Source: Alentia gelatinosa (Eukaryota; Annelida; Polychaeta; Phyllodocida; Polynoidae). Taken from it: DNA of 64,000 nt. Under the pieces are notes generated by a model. That model was not told where the DNA came from. It was given only the letters and a program-made list of their open reading frames with translations, and ran no database searches. This document shows positions 1 to 9,896 of this stretch, piece after piece; within the stretch, counting starts at the first letter, position 1; each line of letters begins with the position of its first letter. The position numbers and the translations under genes are program-made. The stretch spans positions 31,375,716-31,439,715 of the forward strand of contig OX465587.1 in NCBI GenBank assembly GCA_950022655.1, read 5' to 3'.

Positions 1-260
1 CAAATATAACAAGTCAATGTTAGAGAAAGACATGGTAAACTACAGAAAGGTGAACAAGTCAGCTCAAAGTGGTACATCCCCTCCATCCAGGCTGTCGCCA
101 CTCGCTGTTTTATGTGTCACAAATATAACAGATCTTAGAGAAAGACGCCGCAAACTACAGGGGTGAACAAGTCAGCACAAAGTGGTACATCCCGTCCATC
201 CACTCGCTGTTTCATCTTTAACAAATTTAACAAGTAGATGTTAGAGAAAGATGTGGGAAG
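1..260. repeat. tandem repeat, about 117-bp unit
   Basis: The block starting with caaatataacaag, followed by ttagagaaaga, gtgaacaagtcag, aaagtggtacatcc and cactcgctgttt, occurs at about 1-119, again at 120-226, and begins a third time near 227. Copies differ by small indels. No coding potential is evident. The array may extend left of the window. Confidence 0.7.
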
Positions 261-1458
261 CCACACAGATTATCCGGGTGACACTGCCCTCGAACTATCA
301 ACAGCTGTCAGTGCCTTACTACAGTTGTCCTGAGAGTCTTGGCATTGGCCACAATCTGTTGTCCGGGGTAGTATGCACACTTGCAGGCTTACTAGAGATT
401 TTAAGGTCGAAGTGTTTACATAATTTCCTGTGTGGTGTGACACTCACACTTTTAGTGTTATCTTCTCTAGTGACGTAGTTATTTTTTAGTACACATCTTC
501 TTCGTATGTGACCACATTTTTAAAGACTACTTGGCTCTGACAAATGACAAATGACTATTTACCTCTCCTCGCATATCTGAAAAACTCAGATGACCTGAAG
601 ATGTTTTGAGCTAAATTAAAAGAATTAAAAAATTACCACATCACATGCCACTCTCCGTGTATATAAAGGACGAGTTCAGTGTGGGTCTGTCTCATATCAT
701 CCCACTCAAAACAAAAATAACTAAAGCATATCAATTACCTAGAAGAAAACTCATGGGATGAAATTTTATATAGAACTGCATCGAGAATCGTATAAATAGA
801 CAATACTCCACGAGTTTGGATGGGCCTCCATCGTCATCAAGGCGAAGCCGAGTGACGATTATGGCCCATTCAAAAGAGTGGAATTTTGTGTATTTTACGA
901 TTCGAGTGCAGTACTGGATTTATCTTACCCTTTTTATGACATTAGATATCATCAAAATTTCACAATAATTAGAATAGACTTGGCAAATCCATATGACGTC
1001 ATCTCAAATTTACTACGCCACGGCCATGGCATAGTATTCTCACTTTACGGGGGTGATCGTTGAGTATCTTTTTCTAATGTTATTCCTATGGCTAAACTTG
1101 TACCAGGGGTGAGATAAAACTCAATACTCAACAGAGTTTGACTGCTACGTAATTCTTCGCTTTGTGAATCACTCTGCGGTCAAATGAGGTGGAGTAAAGA
1201 GAAAGTTATTTTCATTGAGTAGGTTTCTGATTTTACCTCACCTCATATAACATTATTAATTAATAAAATAAATCACCCAACTAGCCATTGAGTATTGGGC
1301 ACACTACCTTCACAGCCGTGGAGGATGAGTTCCTACCATCAAGCCTATAGAGAAAAATTACCGGGGGGAGAAAATATGACTGCCTCAACATTTACTAAAT
1401 CTAGTCCATCACCAGTGAGTGGGACTGCATTTGACATCTCGTTTCAGGGAAGCCTTAC
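261..1458. other. no gene seen; repeat-derived AT-rich DNA
   Basis: No convincing exon on either strand. The stretch near 1080-1120 and 1325-1375 carries a short dispersed motif (gttcct...aagcctatgg...taccaggggtgag) that recurs near 43.6, 46.6 and 62.4 kb, suggesting old foldback or MITE ends. Short open frames here have no supporting features. Confidence 0.5.
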
Positions 1459-1515
1459 CTCCATCTGTTTACGCGGCGCTCGCTGTACGGTCTCTATCAC
1501 CGGGTGCTCCGCTCC
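1459..1515 (-). CDS. candidate exon of unidentified minus-strand gene
   Basis: A 57-bp open segment on the minus strand is bounded by a 3' splice site ending CTTCAG and a donor GTAAGG. It reads GAEHPVIETVQRAPRKQME, 19 codons with both borders in phase 0, which fits the phase-0 end of the next exon upstream at 3517-3558. Codon use is GC-richer than the flanks. It is short, so the evidence is splice sites plus phase only; the next exon of the gene would lie left of the window. Confidence 0.45.
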
Positions 1516-2050
1516 CTGAAGGGCAATCAGAATATTATTATAATTCAGGGATGTGCATGGATAGGTTCAAACCACTGTTTTCTTGGCATGAATGAAGCCA
1601 GATTTATATTACCTTTGCTTTATATAAAGAGAAAAATATTTTGTTTAAATACGGAAATTTTTTTTTTTAATTCAGTGGAAATGTAAAAAAAATTGCCATC
1701 TCGGTACTACATGTATATATTTTGAGACAAAAGTGTTCAATACCCACAAACTACCAATAATAAATGAATAAATGAATTGAGATATACCTAAACAGGGATA
1801 TCAGTTAGGGTCATGAAAAAAAAGAGGAAATATGGGAAATTGTGGAATTCACTACCTCAGAGAGACTGAGAAAATATGGAAAATACATCGATTTTGACCA
1901 TGGAACGGGGCTAGGTGTGTTGGGAGGTTTGAAACATTGTTCATTTGTGTGGATGAGGCCCAATTTATTCTCTATTTCATGAAAAAATTTGAAAACTAAA
2001 ATGAAAACATGGATTTCTTTGGAAAATAGGATAACTGTTAAAAAAAATAA
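1516..2050. other. intron, AT-rich, nothing recognised
   Basis: Lies between candidate exons of the minus-strand gene. No coding signal, tRNA or inverted repeat is obvious. Confidence 0.4.
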
Positions 2051-2052
2051 CA

Positions 2053-2745
2053 GAACATTGTTCAGCTTCATGTCACGGTCAGGGTGATACGACATTGTTC
2101 AGCTTCATTGGTTGTGGAACGTGGCGAACAGCTTTTTTCTGTTCGAACGCGTTAACAGATCCCACCAGATCGCGCAACGCACCCGAGAGAAGAGATTTTA
2201 CTACCAATTGTTCAGCTTCATGTCACGGTCAGGGTGATACAACATTGTTCAGCTTCATGTTACGGTCAGGGTGATACGACATTGTTCAGCTTCATGTTAC
2301 GGTCAGGGTGATACGACATTGAACATTCAGATTCATGTTACGGTCAGGGTGATACGACATTGTTCAGATTCATGTTACGGTCAGGGTGATACGACATTGT
2401 TCAGCTTCATGTTACGGTCAGGGTGATACAACATTGTTCAGCTTCATGTCCTGGTCAGGGTGATACGACATTGTTCAACTTCATGTCCCGGTCAGGGTGA
2501 TAAGACATTGTCCAGCTTCATGTCAAGGTCAGGGTGATACGACATTGTTCAGCTTCATGTTACGGTCAGGGTGATACAACATTGTTCAGCTTCATGTCGG
2601 GTTCAGGGTGATACGACATTGTTCAGCTTCATATCACGGTCAGGGTGATACAACATTGTTCAGCTTCATGTCAGGTTCAGGGTGATACGACATTGTTCAG
2701 CTTCATGTTACAGTCAGGGTGATACGACATTGTTTAGTATCTCAC
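2053..2745. repeat. minisatellite, 37-bp unit
   Basis: About 16 head-to-tail copies of a 37-bp unit (ttcagcttcatgttacggtc followed by agggtgatacgacattg) with point differences such as acggtc/ccggtc/aggttc. A non-repeat block of about 98 bp at 2108-2206 interrupts the array after the first unit, then the array resumes in register with the same 15-bp flank. No spacers, so this is not a CRISPR array. It sits in the intron between the exons at 1459 and 3517. Confidence 0.9.
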
Positions 2746-3391
2746 TGGTCAGGGTAATACTATCGTAAAACTGGATGAGTTTTAATCTTGGCCATCGTAT
2801 GCCACCACTGGAGTTTGGCATAGTGATTTCATGAGGCGTAACCAAGTGAAGTCTGCAGCCAAAACTTCAGGAGTGGCATGCGGTAGCCACGATTAAAACG
2901 AATCAGGTTTTTATTTCATCCTACCCGGTCTCCTTGATTTTGGAATATTATGTGATAACAATTCTGTATGCCACTTGTGGCATATAAAACTCTGTATGCC
3001 AGTCAGCGTGGCATACGGAAACTCAATATTAAGCCTATGGGATTTTATATTGGGGGTAGGATAAAACAGAGAAACCAGAGCTGTTGGGTACAGAAGACAG
3101 CATAGCTGTGTAAATTAGGCCGTAAGGGAGTAAATCAATGCAGGGATCTCAGTTGGGGTTATAAAAAGTGGAAATATCTTTCATGTGGATCTACTGCTTT
3201 AGAGAGAACGAGAGAACATGGGAAAACATTGGTGTCGTCTACAGTGAGGGGGCCGAGGGTCTGTGGGAAGGTTTTATTGGTGTGAACGAGGCTCAATTCT
3301 ATACTTTTGTTTTACACAAGGCAAACTAATTCTATATACTGAATATAAATTGTGGAATTCCATGGAATCCTGGACCCTGCCAACACGCTGC

Positions 3392-3419
3392 CCCCCTCCT
3401 CCCCCCCCCCCCCCCCCCC
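3392..3419. repeat. C homopolymer tract
   Basis: A run of C broken only by two T residues near its start. Similar homopurine/homopyrimidine runs occur at 9061-9080, 32322-32335, 46205-46217 and 48256-48266. Length is likely unstable and prone to sequencing error. Confidence 0.9.
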
Positions 3420-3516
3420 AGCGACCTCTAAATATTCAGCCAGCTGAGTGTAAGAAAAGAATAAGTTTAAATAATACAAAATGGTTAGACAAAATTTGAA
3501 AAACAGAGAAACTTAC

Positions 3517-3558
3517 GTTTGGGAAGGTCACCAGGCGATACGGAAGTTGACTCTCATC
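3517..3558 (-). CDS. 42-bp microexon of unidentified minus-strand gene
   Basis: Minus-strand exon bounded by a pyrimidine-rich acceptor ending TTTTTCAG and a consensus donor GTAAGT. It encodes DESQLPYRLVTFPN in phase 0-0. The exon upstream (4623-5210) ends in phase 0 after LIFID, so the join LIFID-DESQLPYRL is in frame. Small size lowers confidence, but both splice sites are strong. Confidence 0.65.
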
Positions 3559-3647
3559 CTGAAAAAGAAATGACAGAAAACCCACTTTTTATTTGTTAAA
3601 ACTACAAAGTGAAAGGAGACAGATCTACTTATCTAATCACGATTTAA

Positions 3648-4180
3648 TTGTGTTTGTTTGTGGGTTAACATCCCAGGGGACCCTGAGGGTAAAGGCCGTG
3701 CTCCATTGCGCCGATCCACTAGAGATTGATTTGGTCACCGACCGATCGGCTCCCTGTCGCCAATACTGGAGCTGTAGTGGAGCTGTAGTGGAGCTAGAGT
3801 CCCGATCCCCCTGATGGTCGGTGCTCAAACTCCTAGCGGGCTCCATACCGGAGATTGAGAGCTGATCCACTGGGGACTGGAGAAAACCCAGTCTCCAGCC
3901 AGTCGCCGAAGTGGAACAGCAGCACCGACCGAGGTAAGATCGAGGGAAGGACCGAGGGCAAGAACTATCGCAGAACGGGAGGAGATAGGGTTAAGATTGG
4001 TCGGCGACTATCGATCTCCGGTGGATTGGTGCAATGGAGCATGGCCTTAAACAGGGACCATCAACGATTTAAGCTTTTTACTTTTGTAGACTTATTTCAG
4101 TCAATTCTTTTCAATGCTTTCAAATATGTTATAAATGATCGAAGAGATTTGCCTCTTTCAAAAATCTTTCTTTGGAATAG
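3648..4180 (-). mobile_element. LINE 3' end fragment interrupted by a MITE
   Basis: The outer parts (3648-3690 and about 4051-4180) align with the 3' end of the LINE at 34.84-34.99 kb. Shared pieces are the gtttgtttgtgg tail, the GTTAAC/TTTAACGTCCCAGGGGACC block and the sequence ending tagacttatttcagt. The two parts are split by an inserted inverted-repeat element (3691-4050). Without the insert the two pieces are collinear with the intact LINE tail. The orientation is minus, as for the larger LINE. Confidence 0.7.
3691..4050. mobile_element. MITE with about 28-bp terminal inverted repeats
   Basis: Left end AAGGCCGTGCTCCATTGCGC and right end, read on the opposite strand, AAGGCCATGCTCCATTGCAC match over about 28 bp. 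The roughly 360-bp body has no transposase frame. It is inserted in the LINE 3' tail; flanking bases suggest a TA or TTAA-like target, which I cannot fix exactly. The family is not identified. Confidence 0.7.
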
Positions 4181-4240
4181 CTTCAAACATTATAAGGATG
4201 TTGTTAATTTCTTGAGTTCAGCAGGATATGGACATTCCAT

Positions 4241-4500
4241 GTTGACATGTGTGGCCTTTGATATAGCAGTAAGTATACCACTGCTTGTGATGATAAAGAA
4301 AGGTGACTGTACACCACACCACACAGACATGGTTTAAGAAGGACTGGCCTTTGATATTGCAGTAAGTATACCACTGCTTGTGATGAAGAAGAAAGGTGGC
4401 TGTACACCACACCACACAGACATGGTATAAGAAGGACTGGCCTTCGATATAGCAGTAAGTATACTGCTTAGGATGAAGGAGAAAAGTGGTATACTGATAA
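4241..4500 (-). repeat. SINE-core fragment, three tandem copies
   Basis: A block of about 100 bp (cctttgatatagcagtaagt, then taccactgcttgtgatga, then the caccacacagacatgg stretch) is repeated three times with small changes. It matches the core of the tRNA-derived SINE at 54.7-54.8 kb. The tRNA part and the tail are missing here, so this is a locally amplified fragment. The overlapping short ORFs come from the repeat. Confidence 0.7.
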
Positions 4501-4622
4501 AGTGGCATTACCCAAGCTGAAACAATACATATAAACCATTTCACCTCAGATCAGTTCCTCGGTTCTATGTATTCCTGTTACCACAACAACAAAGCATGTG
4601 GATGGATGTAGAAGAGACTTAC

Positions 4623-5210
4623 GTCAATGAAGATGAGGTTGTGGTCGCCACATGTGTACGTCTTCCCATGTGACATCTGGAACGCCACCGGTGGGCTCTT
4701 CAACGGGCTCTCACCAGAGGCACTGCTGTTCCGGGCTCCTGCTGACCGCTTCATCCGTGAGCTGGTGTCAGTGTCGCTTGACGTCATGTGATTCTCATCT
4801 GAAATTAGATCATCTTTGCCTGGTGTCACTGTGATCTTGGCGGATGTCACAATGGCATCATCTGGCATCATGCCTGACTTGCTTGGTGTCACGATTGACT
4901 GATCTGCTATTATGCTTGACTTGCCTGGTGTCACAGTTGACTTGCCTGGTGTCATACTTGACGTGCCTGGTGTCACACTTGACTTGCCTGGTGTCACACT
5001 TGACTTGCCTGGTGTCACACTTGATTTGGCTAGTGTCACACTTGATTTAGCTGGCATCACGCTTGGTTTGGCAGGCGTTACGCTTGACTTGCCCTGTGTC
5101 ACGATGTCCTGACTCGGAGGGACAGTCAGCATCTTCTTGTGTGAAGGTGGATTGAGCCGCTTCTGTTCCTCCTGAGCTTGCAGCTCCAGTGTGTGAATAT
5201 TGACTTCGTC
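4623..5210 (-). CDS. large exon with SSVTPGK heptad repeats, unidentified gene
   Basis: A 588-bp exon (196 codons, phase 0-0) bounded by acceptor CACACAG and donor GTAAGT. It begins DEVNIHTLELQAQEEQKRLN, which continues a helical, charged segment from the previous exon and looks coiled-coil-like. Residues from about 45 to 120 are degenerate heptads of the type SSVTPGK, rich in Ser, Thr, Pro and Lys and probably disordered. An acidic/Ser stretch and the segment KTYTCGDHNLIFID follow. I do not recognise the family. The repeats come from a 21-bp minisatellite inside the exon. An in-frame ATG occurs inside, but the exon is open upstream to the acceptor, so I take it as internal. Confidence 0.75.
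4860..5100 (-). repeat. 21-bp coding minisatellite inside exon
   Basis: About eleven 21-bp units, plus-strand form cttgacttgcctggtgtcac, keep the reading frame of the surrounding exon and encode SSVTPGK-like heptads. Central units are nearly identical and outer ones diverged, the usual pattern of unequal exchange. Confidence 0.9.
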
Positions 5211-5269
5211 CTGTGTGGTAAGTTACATGAAGATTGGAAGTTAATAAGTTGTCATCTACGAAATCTACG

Positions 5270-5457
5270 AAATCATGTGTATACAAGATCATGTATTGTA
5301 AAATATCAAGCCGAACAAACAGCACAAACTAGAGCGAACGATGCACCGCTGTTGCGCACATACAGACTGAACTGTCAGGCATATCAAAACTCAGTACATT
5401 ATTCCGGAGCAAAGACATGGAATGCCCTGTCACCGATAACCCGGAATGGTTCATGGA
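5270..5457 (+). pseudogene. LINE C-terminal remnant
   Basis: The plus-strand frame reads RANDAPLLRTYRLNCQAYQ followed by HYSGAKTWNALSPITRNG. The motif G-A-K-x-W-N-x-L-x-x-x-I-R is typical of the extreme C-terminus of CR1/RTE-type LINE polyproteins. Nothing of the reverse transcriptase precedes it, so this is a 5'-truncated dead fragment. Confidence 0.6.
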
Positions 5458-5757
5458 CGCCTTGAGCCCGGGTCGATTCGAGCCCTGGACGCCTTGAGCC
5501 TTTCTGTGGACGCCTTGAGCCTACCCTGTGGACGCCTTGAGCCTACCCCATTTTGGTTTCCTTGAACATCTAGATGTAAAAACTTTGAAAAGTGTACTTA
5601 TACTGGTTTATAGTCATATATACTCAACCCTAACCCTTACCCAACCCTTTTCTAACCCTAACTCGCTAATTGGAACTAAAATGAGGTAGGCTCAAGGCGT
5701 CCACGTTTTCGCGCTGACAGGAGGCTAAAACGGTAAAAGGCTCAAGGCGTCCAATTC
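5457..5757. repeat. foldback element with repeated GGACGCCTTGAGCC arms
   Basis: The left side carries four copies of GGACGCCTTGAGCC and the right side carries its reverse complement twice, so the region can fold back. The loop holds degenerate CCCTAA/ACCC runs (5625-5668) that resemble telomere repeats. No coding potential. Confidence 0.75.
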
Positions 5758-6515
5758 CCACCCGGAATATACCTACATACCTTGAGTTCAAGTATATATC
5801 CAAACAAAGCATGTTGAACACTATTCCTACCTTATATTGATGAAGGATATGGTCCCCCTCTTGGAGGAGATTACCAAAGCTATAATAAATGTGCTTCTAG
5901 TTTTACATGACATAGTGGTATTGAAGTTCCAAGGACAATGTGAAGTAGCTGCATCTTAGTGTCTGATTTATGTACTGTATAGATGCTGAATGTTAACATC
6001 CATTTAGGGAGGCCTAGTGACGAAAACCAGCTTGATTGTATAGCTGACACTACCGGCCACTTTATTGTTGTCACATAACGGACATAACTACCTCAAACAA
6101 GTGCAAAATGTAATCAATGACGTCAATAAAGAAATTTTTGGAAAAAGAGAAACTAAAAAAAAAAGGACATTCGTAAAGATGGTGTGTGGATGGTGCCTAC
6201 TGATGTGGATGGCATATGTGAATTATCACATGTTCATCTTATACTGAATAATATAAACATAATCTGACATGGATATAAATACTGTGTTTATCTAATACAA
6301 GGAAACTGACTTACTGTCTTCTTAAGTCAAAAATACACAGTGAATTTTCTGATTAGATAAACAGCTGATGGCTGCCGCTTTATTGGAATTGTATATGATT
6401 AATAAACTCTGGATAAAATTATATGTGCCTATATGAACCAATAAAAACTGGATAAATAATAATCAAAAAGAAAAGTTATATCCCTATGCTGAAGGCAGAG
6501 GGATATAACTCATCA
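5758..6515. other. intron, AT-rich, nothing recognised
   Basis: Within the intron between exons 6804 and 5210 of the minus-strand gene. No supported coding or RNA feature. Confidence 0.4.
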
Positions 6516-6519
6516 ATAA

Positions 6520-6780
6520 TTTTGCCAATTATATTGACCATGATGTACGAAGACAGTCAGCCTGTTTTCGTATTATTTTATACCAAAAATGATGGAATTT
6601 GTCCTAGTCACGTGATCAAGTGCCCCGTACGTCACAGTATGACGTACGGCTATGAAAATGACATATAGGTAGGATTTGTTTGTTTGTTTGGGTAGTTTAA
6701 CGTCCAATTTGTTCAATTAGACTTATATGGGTAGGAGCGCAGTATACGTAGGATATACGGCCACAGGTATATAATAATAA
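6520..6780. mobile_element. dispersed MITE copy 1, split by a SINE tail
   Basis: Shares gacgaagacagtcag-like, gttttcgtattattatatacc, ctagtcacgtgatca and the gggtaggagcg-cagtatacg end with 7316-7545. A 50-bp SINE tail (6675-6724) sits inside this copy and not in the other. No transposase. Confidence 0.7.
6675..6724 (-). mobile_element. 5'-truncated SINE insertion (tail only) with target duplication
   Basis: Fifty bases made only of the SINE 3' end: the tttgtttgtttg run plus gtagtttaacgtccaatttg and a few more bases. It is flanked by atataggtagga (6663-6674) and atatgggtagga (6725-6736), a 12-bp duplication with one mismatch. The unoccupied sequence is visible in the related MITE at 7.3-7.5 kb. 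This is the footprint expected of target-primed reverse transcription with extreme 5' truncation. Confidence 0.8.
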
Positions 6781-6803
6781 CCACGATCCTAAAAAGAGCT
6801 CAC

Positions 6804-6898
6804 CTTCAGATTGGCTTCGTACATTTGTTCCATGCATTCCACCTGTCGCAAAGTCCACGTGACAGAGATCTGTGTAGGTGTGCGGGCATAGCAGAGGA
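6804..6898 (-). CDS. exon of unidentified minus-strand gene
   Basis: A 95-bp exon bounded by acceptor TTTCACAG and donor GTGAGC. It starts in phase 1 (completing a codon from 8079-8145), reads LCYARTPTQISVTWTLRQ then VECMEQMYEANLK, and ends in phase 0. The next exon starts DEVNIHTLEL, giving a continuous amphipathic helix across the junction. Phases agree on both sides, which is the main support. No family is recognised. Confidence 0.7.
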
Positions 6899-7315
6899 CT
6901 GTGAAACGAAAAAGACATGAATGTATAGTCTCTGAAAAACACAGAGAAAAAACTATCACTAATGCCTTTTCAACTATGGTAATATTTTATTAGTGATGGT
7001 GATCTATGGTGAAAATGTATGGTTTGATATTAAATACCCGTGCACTTACTGGCCAGCTGTACGGATTCCATTCTGCACACTGTACATGAACTAATTTTGG
7101 CACTCCGTACAAGGTGCCTTGTTTTAAAATGGCTTATCCAATGGTTTCCAGGTGTATAATAATAAAGAGACATAGTGAGTGCGCCTTTTATTTCACTTGT
7201 TTTTGTTGGTTTGAATGGAAATACGCACCTCGTTCTTCGAACTCGATGAATATTTTCGAACAAAACAAGTTGGAACAGATTTCATTCAGACACGCTACCC
7301 ATGCCTACATATAAT

Positions 7316-7545
7316 ATACGGAAACTGGCTTACTATCTTTGTACGTCAATAATTTTACCAAGTATTTTGACGTACGAAGATAGTCAGCCCGTTTTCGTAT
7401 TATTATATACCTAAAAATGGCGATATTTTATCTAGTCACGTGATCACATACCCCGCACGGCACACTGTGCCGTACGGGTATAAATACGCCATGGGTAGGA
7501 GCGGGCAGTATACGCACTTGATACAGCCATAGGTATATAATAATA
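7316..7545. mobile_element. dispersed MITE copy 2 (uninterrupted)
   Basis: Counterpart of 6520-6780 without the SINE tail. It contains paired gacgtacgaaga/tttgtacgtca and cacgtgatca stretches and ends with ggtatataataat. It lies in an intron of the minus-strand gene. Confidence 0.65.
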
Positions 7546-8078
7546 CCTGTGTCCACAGTGAAATTTAAATGGGATTTCCCAATCTGATCTATGAAGTAAG
7601 TCGTCTGGAGTTTAAGAGTACAGGGATGTTTAGCAAAAAGTACACGCATCAATTTATCAATTATGCAATACCACTCCATTTAGCATGTGTTTAATTCTAC
7701 TTTAAATCTTTTTTATTTGACGGATTTAAACACAGAGTCTACTCTGAATACCAAACAGTGATATTATCTCGTTTCGCTATACATTTTAAAAGGAATGTAT
7801 TTTCTTTCCGAGTCCTATATTGATAGAGGAAACTGATGATCGTTAACACGGTTGAATACTATAAGTCGCATGACAAGATTTACTGTTAGTTACTTCATTT
7901 ATGTTCACACTATTTTTTATGGATTTTATTAGGGAAGCGTTTGATATTGTCTTGCTCATACAGTAGGATTGTGATTCAAATTCTTTTTAATGAGTTGGCT
8001 TGAAAACAGAAAAAATACCTATCTCTTTGGTGGTATTTAAAGGCAAATCAAAACATGAAAATAAAAATGTAGACTTAC

Positions 8079-8145
8079 TCGACACAGAAACGATGGAGTC
8101 CTCGTACATGTAATTAGGGAAGATATTGTACATGTTGCCTTTCGT
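8079..8145 (-). CDS. exon of unidentified minus-strand gene
   Basis: A 67-bp exon bounded by a long pyrimidine tract ending TTTCCAG and donor GTAAGT. It reads TKGNMYNIFPNYMYEDSIVSVS in phase 0 and ends in phase 1, matching the two-base carry-over at the start of 6804-6898 (giving SVSILCYARTP). Other start phases give in-frame stops here or in the next exon, which fixes the frame. Confidence 0.7.
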
Positions 8146-8383
8146 CTGGAAAAAAAGAAGAATCGATGCAGATATACAAGTTGAGTTCTCTCGAAAAGAA
8201 CCTAAATGTGAAGGATCCAAATATTTGCCTGCAATTATCGGGAAAATACAAGGCAAGTCTAATTTGTAGTAAACGCATTAGACCTAAGATACTGTTCAAC
8301 ACACTTGGTAAAGCCTATACTAATGTAAGATCTCCCCTTTTATAAAACTGTTTTTGTAAATTATGATTTTAAAATTATTCCAG

Positions 8384-8516
8384 ATGATTTTATTATTTTT
8401 CTTATTATTATCATTATCATTATTATCATTATAATTAATACTATAAGTATAATTATTATCATTATCATTATTATTATTATTATCATTATTATCATTATCA
8501 TTATTATTAGCAAAGA
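8384..8516. repeat. microsatellite, (ATT/ATC)n
   Basis: Mixed trinucleotide tract of TTA, TCA and ATT units, about 130 bp, in noncoding DNA. Confidence 0.9.
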
Positions 8517-8587
8517 GAAACCAGATGATGCTATCTGACTTAAATTTACATTTATTTCATTTGAAATGTGTAGCCCCTACTTTTAGA

Positions 8588-9310
8588 TTACACAAGCTGC
8601 ATCCGAGATTTTGTTTGGGAGTGGTGGGGGTACACACCTGAGGCTATCTGGGAATATTTGCCAAGGCTGCTTGAAGCAGTTGCATTTTATGAATTATACA
8701 GATATGCTCATGAGGCCTACACCAAAACCCGGAAAATATCTTAATCAAGATCGTATCCACTATTATGATCACGAACTTGGTCAAAACTCTTAACACTAGA
8801 AAAGCCGGAAATAACAGAAAACTGATACAAGCTGTACCCAGGATTTTATTTTGGGGAAGAGGCTTGACACACCTGAGACTACATCATACATGGTAAGATT
8901 GCAAAACCCATCTGGGGGCCCAGGGCAGGGGACAAAACTCCTGCGAGCGCTTGGATTTTATACATTCCCAGGATTTTGTTTCAGGGAGGTGGAGTTACAC
9001 ATGTGAGACAGCCGAGGAAGATCAGTAGAGGACCAGAGGCAAAGCCCCCGTGAGGGTCCAGGGGGGGGGGGGGGGGGGGGCTACATTACACAAGCCGCAT
9101 CTGGGATTTTTTTTCAATGAGCAGGAAGTCTACATACCGCAGAATACTTCTTTTTTTAAAGTCCATCTAAAAGCCGAAGTCGTATCAATTGATTTGGTAG
9201 TACTTGATATGATTGCAGCAAAAAGGTCAGCGGCAAAGAGGAACTACTTGATACGATTGCAAGGGGTCAGCGGCAAAGTGCCCCTTTGAGGGTCCAGCCA
9301 GGGGAAAAGC
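8588..9310. repeat. degenerate tandem repeat block with G homopolymer
   Basis: Recurring pieces such as ccaggattttgtttggg, cacacctgagact, aagccccc-gtgagggtccag and ttgatatgattgca appear two to four times with poor register. A run of about 20 G occurs at 9061-9080. The open frame across 9050-9289 crosses the homopolymer and has no protein character. Confidence 0.6.
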
Positions 9311-9326
9311 CTCCCAAAGGACTTAC

Positions 9327-9491
9327 CGGTAGGCTTTTTTTGTGACATTGTGACCACATGTAAATACAAACGTGCACAGAGCACCACCTTTTCTTCCCGA
9401 CACCCTGAGGCCAGGGGAGTCAGCCACGCATGACGTGCCGACTTGGATCCCGTCCGACCACTGTCTGTCAGGTGAGAGCCGTGAATCACAC
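9327..9491 (-). CDS. possible exon upstream of the unidentified gene
   Basis: A GC-rich, CpG-containing segment bounded by acceptor TTACAG and donor GTAAGT. Two frames stay open; the more protein-like one contains EEKVVLCARLYLHVVTMSQK. That frame ends in phase 1 and would not join directly to the phase-0 start of 8079-8145, so either an exon is missing between them or the frame or acceptor differs. A third frame with a later acceptor (CCTCAG near 9417) would be phase-consistent but reads poorly. Strand and gene assignment are tentative. Confidence 0.3.
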
Positions 9492-9547
9492 CTGTAACTT
9501 GTGTAAAGTTTTACTAAATGTAAACGTCTCCCTGTTAGTCCACTCAC

Positions 9548-9643
9548 CTCGTCCACCCTCAACGTCCACAACGACTGCATCCCGTCCCCACCCGGCACCA
9601 AGGCCAAGCTTGACAGCGCCAGAAACAACAGACCGGGAACCAT
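9548..9643 (-). CDS. possible first exon with signal peptide-like start
   Basis: The minus-strand ATG at 9643 has G at -3 and G at +4. It is followed by VPGLLFLALSSLALVPGG, a plausible signal peptide core, then QSLWTLRVDE and a donor GTGAGT in phase 0. A second frame through the same DNA is also open. The sequence around it is relatively GC-rich, as around some promoters. Treat it as a candidate start for the minus-strand gene. Confidence 0.3.
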
Positions 9644-9896
9644 TTCCGTGTTTGTAAAAGATGTCCCGACAAGTATAAATCTGTGTTTGTGTCCGCCACT
9701 CTGTCACCCGCACCGGAAGCGGGATGCGAGCCGCGGAGAAAACGGCAAAACATGCCGCCCACGACACTCTCCCAGCGGATATCTCATAGCCCTCGTTTTT
9801 GCAAACCGTGCACAGGATCTATGCTTGGCGAGTAGAACTGCGCATTAGACTGGTGCCTTGACTGCTCATTGTTTAACTACACGGTTTCTTAATTAA

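Noticed and set aside
2053..2745. CRISPR array
   Set aside because: Units of 37 bp follow each other with no spacers, and the genome is eukaryotic. It is a minisatellite.
4844..5112. plus-strand ORFs with LTCLVS and DLPGVT repeats
   Set aside because: Opposite-strand reading of the coding minisatellite in exon 4623-5210, which has splice sites and phase on the minus strand.
5625..5668. True interstitial telomere array
   Set aside because: Only a few degenerate CCCTAA/ACCC units inside a foldback loop; too short and irregular to claim telomeric origin.
9050..9289. 79-codon plus-strand ORF with poly-Gly
   Set aside because: It crosses a G homopolymer of uncertain length and lies in a degenerate repeat block.
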